Shown here in pieces: positions 22,762 through 28,905 of a DNA stretch of 31,695 nt (the first letter of the stretch is position 1; each line of letters begins with the position of its first letter). The notes beneath the pieces are model-generated. The model did no database searches, was not told where the DNA came from, and worked only from the letters and a program-made list of their open reading frames with translations. The DNA lies in contig JAEWFZ010000031.1 of the NCBI GenBank assembly GCA_023388535.1, positions 1-31,695 on the forward strand. The letters are read 5' to 3'. Made by a program: the position numbers and the translations under genes. Origin of the DNA: Bacillota bacterium. Its GTDB lineage: Bacteria > Bacillota_I > Bacilli_A > Erysipelotrichales > Erysipelotrichaceae.

Positions 22762-23571
22762 CTATCTTCGTGGATTTCTAAGTTTCTTAAACTTTTTATA
22801 ACATTGAAATAAGCAAATCCACTGACTATACAGGGTGTCACTATCGTTAAACAACGGAGGTAAGTTAGATAATTTCAATGCTTTAGAAACTTGTTTTTTA
22901 GTCAAAAGGGCACGATTACTTAACAAACCATATTTTAAAGAATGGGTTACGAACGTTTTATAATCAGCAGTTTCTGCTTTATCTATGTCAGGAACATCTT
23001 TTTTAGAGAAATGGATTAAGACCGAATCGACAGATGGCTTTGGGTGAAAGTCATCCCGACGAAAATGATATTTAATTTCTGTTTCCCAAAAAGGTTTAAT
23101 CAGAAGAGACTTATTATTTTCCGAAGGAGTTCCCATAAATCGTTTCGCAGCACCTTTTTCAACAACAAGCCATATATCTTGAGGTGGACTTACTGCCTGG
23201 GTGAGTTTCTCAACTATTTTTGTTGTTAGTGAAAAAGGTATATTCGCAAATACTTTGTACTTACCAGTTTTAGGTAATTGATAATTCAAGAAATCTCCGT
23301 AAATAAGATTGATGTTTTTGATTCCTAATAATCTTTGTTTGGCTATTTCAATCAACCTTTTATCAATCTCAATTGAATAGAGATGTTCGCATTTCTTTGA
23401 AAGTATATAAGTTAGATGACCTTTTCCAGTACCTATTTCAATAACCGTATCATTTTTACCGATAGTACTAATGTTAGTAATTCTTTCTAAAAGTAGTCTG
23501 CTTGTCATAAAATTTTGAGAAATAGAAAAATTTTTATTGAGTTTATGTTTATATTTTTTATATTTCGACAT
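22762..23571 (-). CDS. erm: Erm-family 23S rRNA (adenine-N6)-methyltransferase
   Basis: A 269-residue SAM-dependent enzyme. Erm hallmarks are FSISQNFMTS (15-24), the SAM loop VIEIGTGKG (43-51), SIEID (66-70) and the adenine-binding motif NIPF (110-113). The closely related housekeeping KsgA would carry different flanks; SQNF and the leader arrangement favour Erm, which methylates A2058 of 23S rRNA and gives macrolide-lincosamide-streptogramin B resistance. GGGAGG precedes the ATG. Upstream are an arrest-type leader peptide and two terminator hairpins, so expression is probably induced by drug-stalled ribosomes. The gene is very AT- and Lys-rich; no mobile-element gene flanks it. Confidence 0.88.
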   Translation of the reverse strand: MSKYKKYKHKLNKNFSISQNFMTSRLLLERITNISTIGKNDTVIEIGTGKGHLTYILSKKCEHLYSIEIDKRLIEIAKQRLLGIKNINLIYGDFLNYQLPKTGKYKVFANIPFSLTTKIVEKLTQAVSPPQDIWLVVEKGAAKRFMGTPSENNKSLLIKPFWETEIKYHFRRDDFHPKPSVDSVLIHFSKKDVPDIDKAETADYKTFVTHSLKYGLLSNRALLTKKQVSKALKLSNLPPLFNDSDTLYSQWICLFQCYKKFKKLRNPRR

Positions 23572-23614
23572 TGCTTTTCCTCCCGCTTTTCATTGCAAAA
23601 ATAAATATGGCAAT

Positions 23615-23655
23615 AAAAAATGCAGGTCGCTACCCATAGGTTAGGCTTACCTGCA
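23615..23655 (-). terminator. Second attenuator hairpin before erm
   Basis: A 7-bp TGCAGGT/ACCTGCA stem (23649-23655 with 23621-23627) is followed on the minus strand by TTTTTT. It lies about 45 nt before the erm ribosome site and would stop leader transcripts. Confidence 0.75.
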
Positions 23656-23740
23656 AATCTCGGAATAGAAAAAACAACAGCAAATAATCTGACAACAACG
23701 AGTTATCAGCGACATACCTCTTCACTAAATAGAGAACGAG

Positions 23741-23776
23741 AAAAAAGCCTATAATCTATGATAGGTTTGCTTTTTT
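23741..23776 (-). terminator. First attenuator hairpin, directly after the leader peptide
   Basis: On the minus strand AAAAAAG and CCTAT pair with ATAGG and CTTTTTT across a 4-nt bulge, ending in a T run. It begins about 10 nt after the leader stop codon, the usual position for ribosome-controlled attenuation. Confidence 0.65.
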
Positions 23777-23786
23777 ATTGCCGTTC

Positions 23787-23813
23787 TTATCTTAAGCGAA
23801 GAGATGCAGTCAT
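23787..23813 (-). CDS. Leader peptide MTASLRLR (macrolide-arrest type)
   Basis: Eight codons reading M-T-A-S-L-R-L-R then UAA, with GGAGG (23821-23825) spaced 7 nt from the ATG. It is nearly identical to the MTASMRLR leader known from mef(A)/msr(D) elements and has the R-L-R motif at which macrolide-bound ribosomes stall (also in ErmDL). Stalling here should block formation of the first terminator and let transcription reach erm. Identification from memory of these leaders; arrest itself is inferred. Confidence 0.8.
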   Translation of the reverse strand: MTASLRLR

Positions 23814-23837
23814 TTGAATACCTCCATCCGTCAGTCA

Positions 23838-23866
23838 ATTATAACAAAATAAATAGGTATTAGCAA
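23838..23866 (-). promoter_or_regulatory. erm promoter
   Basis: TTGCTA (23861-23866), 17 bp, perfect TATAAT (23838-23843). Initiation is expected near 23831, just before the leader ribosome site. Confidence 0.75.
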
Positions 23867-23919
23867 GATGGGCTGGACCTGTTACCAACCTTCCAACACA
23901 ATCACAAGTAGAAAAGCTG

Positions 23920-23948
23920 TAGTTACATTTATAAACTCACTGTATAAT
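23920..23948 (+). promoter_or_regulatory. Possible promoter of the YdjC-family gene
   Basis: TAGTTA (weak), 17 bp, perfect TATAAT (23943-23948). Confidence 0.4.
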
Positions 23949-23994
23949 AATATCAATAACAACTAAAAAAAAGAAGCATGAAGGAGAAAAATAT

Positions 23995-24747
23995 ATGCGT
24001 AGAATAATAGTACGTGCGGACGATTTAGGATACAGCGAAGGTGTTAATTTAGGAATAGAAAAATCTGTAAGAAACGGTATTGTCACTAGTGTTGGCTTAA
24101 TGGCTAATATGGAAGCCGCGCAACACGGTGTAGAACTGGTTGAAGATTTATCGTTCTGCCTAGGACTTCATTGTAATATTAGTGCTGGTAGACCGCTTAT
24201 CAACCCGGAATTGATTCCCAGCTTAGTCGACGAAAACGGATACTTTAAAGCTTCTAAGCTATATCGTGAAGCTGATAATGATTTTGTCGTCTATGAAGAA
24301 GTTTTATTAGAAATACAGGCACAATACAATCGTTTTGTTGAGCTTACCAGCCATAAACCTTGTTACATGGATGTTCATGCGGTTTATAGCAAAAACTTTT
24401 ATCAAGCCGTAGCTGATGTAGCTAAAAAACATGGAGTAGATTACGATCTCTTTAATTTAGATCAACCAAATCATTTTAGAAACACGGACATTTATGTAAG
24501 CATGGAAAGTACAAAGCCCGATTATGATCCACTGACAGCCTTCAAACAAGCGGCGATTGAGAAGTACCCAAAACATGCTGTGGGTATGTTCATTGTCCAC
24601 CCCGGTTATCTAGATGCCTATCTACTAAAAAATTCCAGCTTACTTAATCAACGGGCTTACGAATTGGAGATGCTAGTAAGTCAAGAAGTTAAAGACTGGA
24701 TACAAGATAATCAAATAGAATTAATAAGCTATAGCGATTTAATTTAA
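23995..24747 (+). CDS. ChbG/YdjC-family carbohydrate deacetylase
   Basis: A 250-residue TIM-barrel-like enzyme. N-terminal RADDLGYSEGVNLGI carries the metal-binding Asp pair. LGLHCNISAGRPL (residues about 56-68) supplies a metal His. Tyr-Met-Asp-Val-His near 122-127 and FIVHPGY near 197-203 complete the active site. The family removes acetyl groups from chitobiose-type N-acetyl sugars. No PTS or glycosidase partner is adjacent, so the natural sugar is unknown. GAAGGAG precedes the ATG. It is transcribed away from erm. Confidence 0.9.
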   Translation: MRRIIVRADDLGYSEGVNLGIEKSVRNGIVTSVGLMANMEAAQHGVELVEDLSFCLGLHCNISAGRPLINPELIPSLVDENGYFKASKLYREADNDFVVYEEVLLEIQAQYNRFVELTSHKPCYMDVHAVYSKNFYQAVADVAKKHGVDYDLFNLDQPNHFRNTDIYVSMESTKPDYDPLTAFKQAAIEKYPKHAVGMFIVHPGYLDAYLLKNSSLLNQRAYELEMLVSQEVKDWIQDNQIELISYSDLI

Positions 24748-24751
24748 AGAC

Positions 24752-24781
24752 AAAAAAACCGATCCACTTGGGATCGGTTTT
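24752..24781. terminator. Bidirectional terminator between the YdjC gene and dps
   Basis: A perfect 11-bp stem (24755-24765 with 24771-24781, ACTTG loop) with A run before and T run after; it serves both convergent genes. Confidence 0.85.
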
Positions 24782-24796
24782 CCGTAGTCTCAGTAA

Positions 24797-25228
24797 TTAA
24801 GCTAGGTAGTACTCTAGCATCCAAGCGTTCTTGCCATAAGTTGTTTCAAGACCCACTAGGATATCGGTAGTAACTTCATCACCTTCGAAGACTTCATAGC
24901 CTTCTTGTACTTTTTCTACTAAAAGTTTGTAATCATCGTAGACATGTTTAACCATATCTTTAGCGCTAATTTCTTTTGTGTATGGTGCTTCTTTAATGAA
25001 AGATTGCTCTAGGTATTCACCTAAAGTGGATGCTGGTTTTAAACCAATCATTAACATTCTTTCAGCAACTTCATCAAATTGTGCAGTTACTTCGTCGTAA
25101 TATTCTTCAAATTTTTCGTGAAGTACATAGAACGAAGGTCCCTTAACATACCAGTGGAATTGGTGTAATTTAACATAGAAAACACCTAAGCTTGATACTA
25201 ATTCATTCAAATATTTTTCTTTATTCAT
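24797..25228 (-). CDS. dps: Dps-like ferritin (DNA-protecting, iron-storing)
   Basis: A 143-residue four-helix protein forming dodecameric iron-storage shells. The ferroxidase site is visible across helices: LHQFHWYVKG (His at about 22 and 25), then LHEKFEEYYDEVTAQFDEVAERM with His, Asp and Glu ligands; the C-terminal helix TTYGKNAWMLEYYL is typical. It oxidises Fe2+ with peroxide, limiting Fenton damage. No extended basic N-terminal tail, so DNA binding may be weak. AGGAGG precedes the ATG, and the promoter contains a Fur-type operator. Confidence 0.93.
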   Translation of the reverse strand: MNKEKYLNELVSSLGVFYVKLHQFHWYVKGPSFYVLHEKFEEYYDEVTAQFDEVAERMLMIGLKPASTLGEYLEQSFIKEAPYTKEISAKDMVKHVYDDYKLLVEKVQEGYEVFEGDEVTTDILVGLETTYGKNAWMLEYYLA

Positions 25229-25247
25229 ATCTGTTCCTCCTATTACT

Positions 25248-25276
25248 ATAATACTTGATATTGATTATCATTACAA
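25248..25276 (-). promoter_or_regulatory. dps promoter with Fur box in the spacer
   Basis: TTGTAA (25271-25276), 17 bp, TATTAT (25248-25253). The spacer contains TGATAATCAATATCA (25256-25270), one mismatch from the 7-1-7 Fur consensus TGATAATNATTATCA. Repressor bound here would cover the promoter. Confidence 0.7.
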
Positions 25277-25295
25277 ATATAATGCCCTATTTTGT

Positions 25296-25324
25296 TTGAA
25301 TAATGAGTTAGATTTTAGTATGAT
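25296..25324 (+). promoter_or_regulatory. Promoter of tRNA-Arg(CCG)
   Basis: TTGAAT, 17 bp, TATGAT, about 17 nt before the mature tRNA. Confidence 0.6.
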
Positions 25325-25340
25325 AGTCATGCTCAGTTTT

Positions 25341-25416
25341 GCGCCTGTAGCTCAATGGATAGAGTATTTGATTCCGATTCAAAAGGTTGCAGGTTCGATC
25401 CCTGCCAGGCGCGCCA
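25341..25416 (+). tRNA. tRNA-Arg (anticodon CCG)
   Basis: A 76-nt cloverleaf: acceptor GCGCCTG/CAGGCGC, anticodon stem TTTGA/TCAAA with loop TTCCGAT (anticodon 25374-25376), T-loop TTCGATC, encoded CCA. It reads CGG. No clear terminator follows. Confidence 0.95.
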
Positions 25417-25588
25417 TTACTTTTTATTGAAATCTTGTAGATGTCTTTTTTATTAATTTCTAAATATAATTAAGTAGTAATGTTTTTAAATTCAAACTAA
25501 AGCTAAAAACATAAAGCGAAACTCTTTGTATCAAGATACTTGCTTTATATTAACCTAAATAAATTACTGGGATAGCGGGTTAGCTTTT

Positions 25589-25597
25589 TGATATAAT
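25589..25597 (+). promoter_or_regulatory. Extended -10 promoter of the PH-domain gene
   Basis: TGATATAAT with a poor -35; AAGGAGG of the gene lies about 20 nt downstream. Confidence 0.45.
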
Positions 25598-25626
25598 TTA
25601 GTTAGCCATATAAAGGAGGTAGTGAG

Positions 25627-26160
25627 ATGACATACAAAACTTTTAAAGAATATCGGCAAGATGATAACCAAGAAGATATTTTATGGAGTGATAGAAAACG
25701 AATCTTAGGATTGCCACTAACCTTCACTAAATTCACTTTAACAGAAGAGCGTTTAATTCGTAAAAGAGGTCTTCTAAATACTGAAATCGACGAATTATTG
25801 CTTTATCGAATTATGGATATAGAATTAAGACAAACTCTGTACCAAAAGATTTTTGCGATGGGTACCGTTATTGTTCATGCATCCGATCGTACCTCGCCAA
25901 TCATGGAACTTGAGAACATAAGAAAACCAGCCGATTTAAAACGTTATCTCAGCCGTTTAGTAGAAACCATTCGGGATGAGAAACAAATCACTGGTAAAGA
26001 AATGTTTGGAGCAGCGGCAGGGTATTCAACTCAACCGGTCGATCGAGACGGAGATGGAATCCCTGATTTTATGCAAATAGATCGCGATGGCGATGGAATT
26101 CCTGATTATTTAAATAACCCAGTCTATCGTAATCCTAATTCAGATGATGATGGAGAATAG
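25627..26160 (+). CDS. Bacterial PH-domain (bPH2) protein with C-terminal calcium-loop repeats
   Basis: A 177-residue protein. Residues about 15-120 form a bPH2/DUF304-type pleckstrin fold (ILWSDRKRILGLPLTFTKFT, then a YRIMDIELRQTLYQK segment and ADLKRYLSRLVE helix). After a short linker come two DRDGDGIPD motifs (139-147 and 152-160), matching DxDxDG calcium loops of thrombospondin-type-3/EF-like repeats, and an acidic tail SDDDGE. Such repeats are usually extracellular, yet no signal peptide or membrane helix is present here. AAGGAGG precedes the ATG. Function unknown. Confidence 0.8.
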   Translation: MTYKTFKEYRQDDNQEDILWSDRKRILGLPLTFTKFTLTEERLIRKRGLLNTEIDELLLYRIMDIELRQTLYQKIFAMGTVIVHASDRTSPIMELENIRKPADLKRYLSRLVETIRDEKQITGKEMFGAAAGYSTQPVDRDGDGIPDFMQIDRDGDGIPDYLNNPVYRNPNSDDDGE

Positions 26161-26182
26161 CACGCCAAGGCGTGCTTTTTTT
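26159..26182 (+). terminator. Terminator after the PH-domain gene
   Basis: A perfect 8-bp AGCACGCC/GGCGTGCT stem with AA loop and a run of T; it overlaps the stop codon. Confidence 0.9.
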
Positions 26183-26190
26183 AGGCTTCA

Positions 26191-27528
26191 TTAAGTAATT
26201 TTTTGAGCGATGGCTTTTGCGGCTTTTTTACCCGTCGCAATCGCTCGCACTACCGTATCGGCCCCTAAAATAACATCCCCGCCAGCGAAAACGCCTTTCA
26301 TTGAAGTTTCGTAATTCTCATCCACCCAGATATGGCCTCGCTGACTAACCTTTAAACCAAGTACTTCTTCGCGAAAATGATGATTCGGAGTTGAACCGAT
26401 GGCTTTGATAACACAGTCCACTTCAATGGTATATTCTGAATCCGGTATAATTTCGGTGTTTAAGCGGCCTTCCTCGTCAAGTTCGGTCGTTTTCCGTCTA
26501 ACACAAGTAACTCGTTCAACAGCACCTTCACCATGAATAGCAATCGGACTAGATAGTAGATCAAAAATAACGCCTTCATTTTGGGCTTCTTCTATTTCTT
26601 CTTGGGCGGCTGGCATTTCTTTAAAGATTCTGCGATAGCTTAAGATAACCTCTGCACCTAAGCGACGAGCTACACGAGCACAGTCCATCGCAGTATTACC
26701 CCCACCGACGACTAAAACTCTCTTGAAATCACTCAGCTCGCGAAGACGATTTTCGTTAACCCGTTTTAAATAGTCGTAACTGGTAAAAATATTATCTAAA
26801 TCGTCCCCTTCAATCGCCAGTTGTTGGGTACCCTCTTCACCTAAGCCTAAGAAAACCGCATCATATTTTTTTAATAAATCCTTGAGAAATAAATCAATAC
26901 CAAGGGTTTTATTGTAGATGAATTGGACGCCATACTCGTTAAGTTCTTCGAGTTTTTCATATAATACGGTGCGAGGAAGACGATAGTCGGGTACGCCATA
27001 CGCTAAAATACCACCAGCATAGGATTCTTTTGAAAATAATGATACAAAAAAGCCTTGTTTAGCCAAATCTTGGGCACAAGCCATACCTGAAGGCCCAGAT
27101 CCGATGACAGCTACTTTCTTTCCATTAGCGGGCTGTGGCTGAATCTTAAAGTATTTTTGATGATCACTAACATAACGCTCAAGATAGCCGATACCCACCG
27201 CTTCTTGGCGAATCGCTCGAACACAAGATCCCTCACATTGTTTTGCTACATCACAAACTCTTGAACAAAATCCAGAAAAGTCAGATTTAGTGCGAATAAT
27301 TTCGTTCGCTCGTTCTATATCATCTTCTTTTAAAGCCGCAATAAATTGTGGAATCGGAAGATGTAGTGGACAAGCTTTAACACAGGGTTCGTGTTTGCAA
27401 CTAAGACAACGATGCGCTTCTTGAATCATCATTCGATGACTGTATCCTTGATCAACTTCCAAAAAGTTGTAGGTTAAAGGCTCGGGTTTATTCTTGAGAC
27501 TCTTGGTCTGTTTTGGATTGGTATTCAT
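26191..27528 (-). CDS. GltD-like NAD(P)H flavoprotein (glutamate synthase small-subunit family)
   Basis: A 445-residue protein. The N-terminal domain has two Cys clusters for [4Fe-4S] centres (Cys41, 44, 49, 53 and Cys88, 92, 98, 102). FAD binding is shown by VIGSGPSGMA (141-150), NAD(P) binding by VVGGGNTAMDC (273-283), and the C-terminal FAGGDVILGADTVVRAIATG closes the FAD site. It transfers electrons from NAD(P)H to a partner; in glutamate synthase the partner is GltB, which is not in this window. Alternatives are NfnB/SudA-type or dihydropyrimidine dehydrogenase-type reductases. AAGGAG precedes the ATG, which lies inside the end of the DUF1361 gene (41-bp overlap). Confidence 0.85.
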   Translation of the reverse strand: MNTNPKQTKSLKNKPEPLTYNFLEVDQGYSHRMMIQEAHRCLSCKHEPCVKACPLHLPIPQFIAALKEDDIERANEIIRTKSDFSGFCSRVCDVAKQCEGSCVRAIRQEAVGIGYLERYVSDHQKYFKIQPQPANGKKVAVIGSGPSGMACAQDLAKQGFFVSLFSKESYAGGILAYGVPDYRLPRTVLYEKLEELNEYGVQFIYNKTLGIDLFLKDLLKKYDAVFLGLGEEGTQQLAIEGDDLDNIFTSYDYLKRVNENRLRELSDFKRVLVVGGGNTAMDCARVARRLGAEVILSYRRIFKEMPAAQEEIEEAQNEGVIFDLLSSPIAIHGEGAVERVTCVRRKTTELDEEGRLNTEIIPDSEYTIEVDCVIKAIGSTPNHHFREEVLGLKVSQRGHIWVDENYETSMKGVFAGGDVILGADTVVRAIATGKKAAKAIAQKIT

Positions 27529-28177
27529 CTAAACACTCCTTTACAATAAAACGATTATGCCACATATAAAATTGGAATAAACCATAAATCATGGCACCAA
27601 ACAACACGATAAATTTAATAGAAAATCCATCCACGGTATCGAATAAAATATCAATCACCATTCTCGGTTTAAACATATCCCATGAATTTAAACGGATGAA
27701 TCTGCCTAAGAAAATGCCAACGCCATTCAATAAAGCGATGATAATAAATATAAATTCTACCCAATACCAGGACATTTTTTGTCTTAACCAACGATATACA
27801 TGAGACATCGATAATAAACCCCAGTACACCGATAAGAAGACGCCAACAAACAAATGAACTAAACGTAACCAAGGTAGACCGTCCATGATGTATTTGACCG
27901 TAGGATTTACTCGGTAAAACCAACGCGAATTAATATGAATCAAATCGGTAATCATATAAAAGGAATTTGGTAACATAAAAAACCAGCCAACTAACAAAAA
28001 TAGATTAAGTTTTGACTTGCCTTTAACGAGTAAAGAAAAGACTAAAGCTACCAACGATAATAATAAATTCCAAGACAAATAACCATGAAGAAAATTATTG
28101 TAGCCCAATGAAACAATAACTCTACCTGAAATTGAATATAGTAACCAGATAATAATCGCAATGACTAAACGTTTCAT
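27488..28177 (-). CDS. DUF1361 integral membrane protein
   Basis: A 229-residue protein with about six hydrophobic helices. FFMLPNSFYMITDLIHI and GIFLGRFIRLNSWD are the conserved DUF1361 blocks. The family function is unknown. ATG 28177 overlaps the upstream stop as ATGA (4 bp) and has GAGGTGATGGG before it; a GTG 24 nt further upstream is less likely. The downstream flavoprotein gene starts inside this one, so three genes form one unit. Confidence 0.8.
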   Translation of the reverse strand: MKRLVIAIIIWLLYSISGRVIVSLGYNNFLHGYLSWNLLLSLVALVFSLLVKGKSKLNLFLLVGWFFMLPNSFYMITDLIHINSRWFYRVNPTVKYIMDGLPWLRLVHLFVGVFLSVYWGLLSMSHVYRWLRQKMSWYWVEFIFIIIALLNGVGIFLGRFIRLNSWDMFKPRMVIDILFDTVDGFSIKFIVLFGAMIYGLFQFYMWHNRFIVKECLDEYQSKTDQESQE

Positions 28178-28851
28178 CCCATCACCTCTTTGACTAACCA
28201 CTGATATAGTTGTGGATATTGTGTTTCTAAATAGTTGAGGTCCATTCTTTGAATTTCATAATCAACAAATTTAGGGTTTAGGTTTAATACTAAATCTTTT
28301 TGACTTTCGATGGCTTCGAGCAGGTTTGCTTCTAATTGAAATTGAAGACTACTAGCAAAGCGTATGGCTCGTAAAATTCTCAAAGCATCTTGATGAAAAC
28401 TAAGTTGTGGATCAATAATCGTTTTTAAACATTTATTATTTAAATCTTTAATACCATCAACATAATCAATCAAGCCTTGTTGTGGATGATAGGCAATCGC
28501 ATTAATAGTGAAATCCCGACGCAGGACATCTTCTTTTAAACTGTCCACATAAATTATTTCACTTGGATAACGATGATTGTCTTGATAAATATCTTTTCTA
28601 AATAAGGTAATGCTAAGCCAGTTCTGATTAATTTTTATTTTTAGATTTCCAAAGCTTTTTCCTTGGGTATCTTTTTCCGCAAGTGGATAAAGATGGCTAA
28701 TATACGGTAAGGGACAATTAGTGGCGAAATCATAATCAAATACCGGAAGTTTGAGCAGATAATTTCTTACTGCTCCTCCGATTAAATAAATATCATAACC
28801 AAGTTGATTAACTTGGTCTATGAAGGTTAAAACAGACTCTGGTAATTGCAT
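28174..28851 (-). CDS. Short class II CCA-adding/poly(A) polymerase-like nucleotidyltransferase
   Basis: A 225-residue protein with the class II tRNA nucleotidyltransferase head: YLIGGAVRNYLL (22-33), metal-binding DYD (39-41), RRDFTINAIAY (111-121), DYVDGIKDL (129-137) and FHQDALRILRAIRF (152-165). The last is motif D, usually EDxxR, here QDALR (154-158). Homologues are about 390-450 residues with neck, body and tail domains; here the protein ends soon after motif E (PKFVDYEIQRM), so tRNA-tail binding parts are missing. All tRNA genes in the window encode CCA. It may act in tRNA end repair, RNA tailing, or be an inactive remnant. No ribosome site; see the extended -10 element next to the ATG. 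Confidence 0.8.
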   Translation of the reverse strand: MQLPESVLTFIDQVNQLGYDIYLIGGAVRNYLLKLPVFDYDFATNCPLPYISHLYPLAEKDTQGKSFGNLKIKINQNWLSITLFRKDIYQDNHRYPSEIIYVDSLKEDVLRRDFTINAIAYHPQQGLIDYVDGIKDLNNKCLKTIIDPQLSFHQDALRILRAIRFASSLQFQLEANLLEAIESQKDLVLNLNPKFVDYEIQRMDLNYLETQYPQLYQWLVKEVMG

Positions 28852-28857
28852 AGCGTT

Positions 28858-28866
28858 ATTTTACCA
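28858..28866 (-). promoter_or_regulatory. Extended -10 implying a leaderless transcript
   Basis: TGGTAAAAT on the minus strand ends 6 nt before the ATG, so transcription should start on or next to the A of the start codon. No ribosome site is present. Confidence 0.45.
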
Positions 28867-28878
28867 CGAATGGATAAG

Positions 28879-28901
28879 AAAAAAACTCTCGCTAGGAGAG
28901 T
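28879..28901 (-). terminator. Terminator after htrA
   Basis: A 6-bp ACTCTC/GAGAGT stem with 5-nt loop and seven T on the minus strand. Confidence 0.8.
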
Positions 28902-28905
28902 CTTT

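Noticed and set aside
22762..23571. Assignment of the methyltransferase as housekeeping KsgA
   Set aside because: The FSISQNF and NIPF motifs, the C-terminal end and the arrest-peptide leader with attenuators fit Erm, not KsgA.
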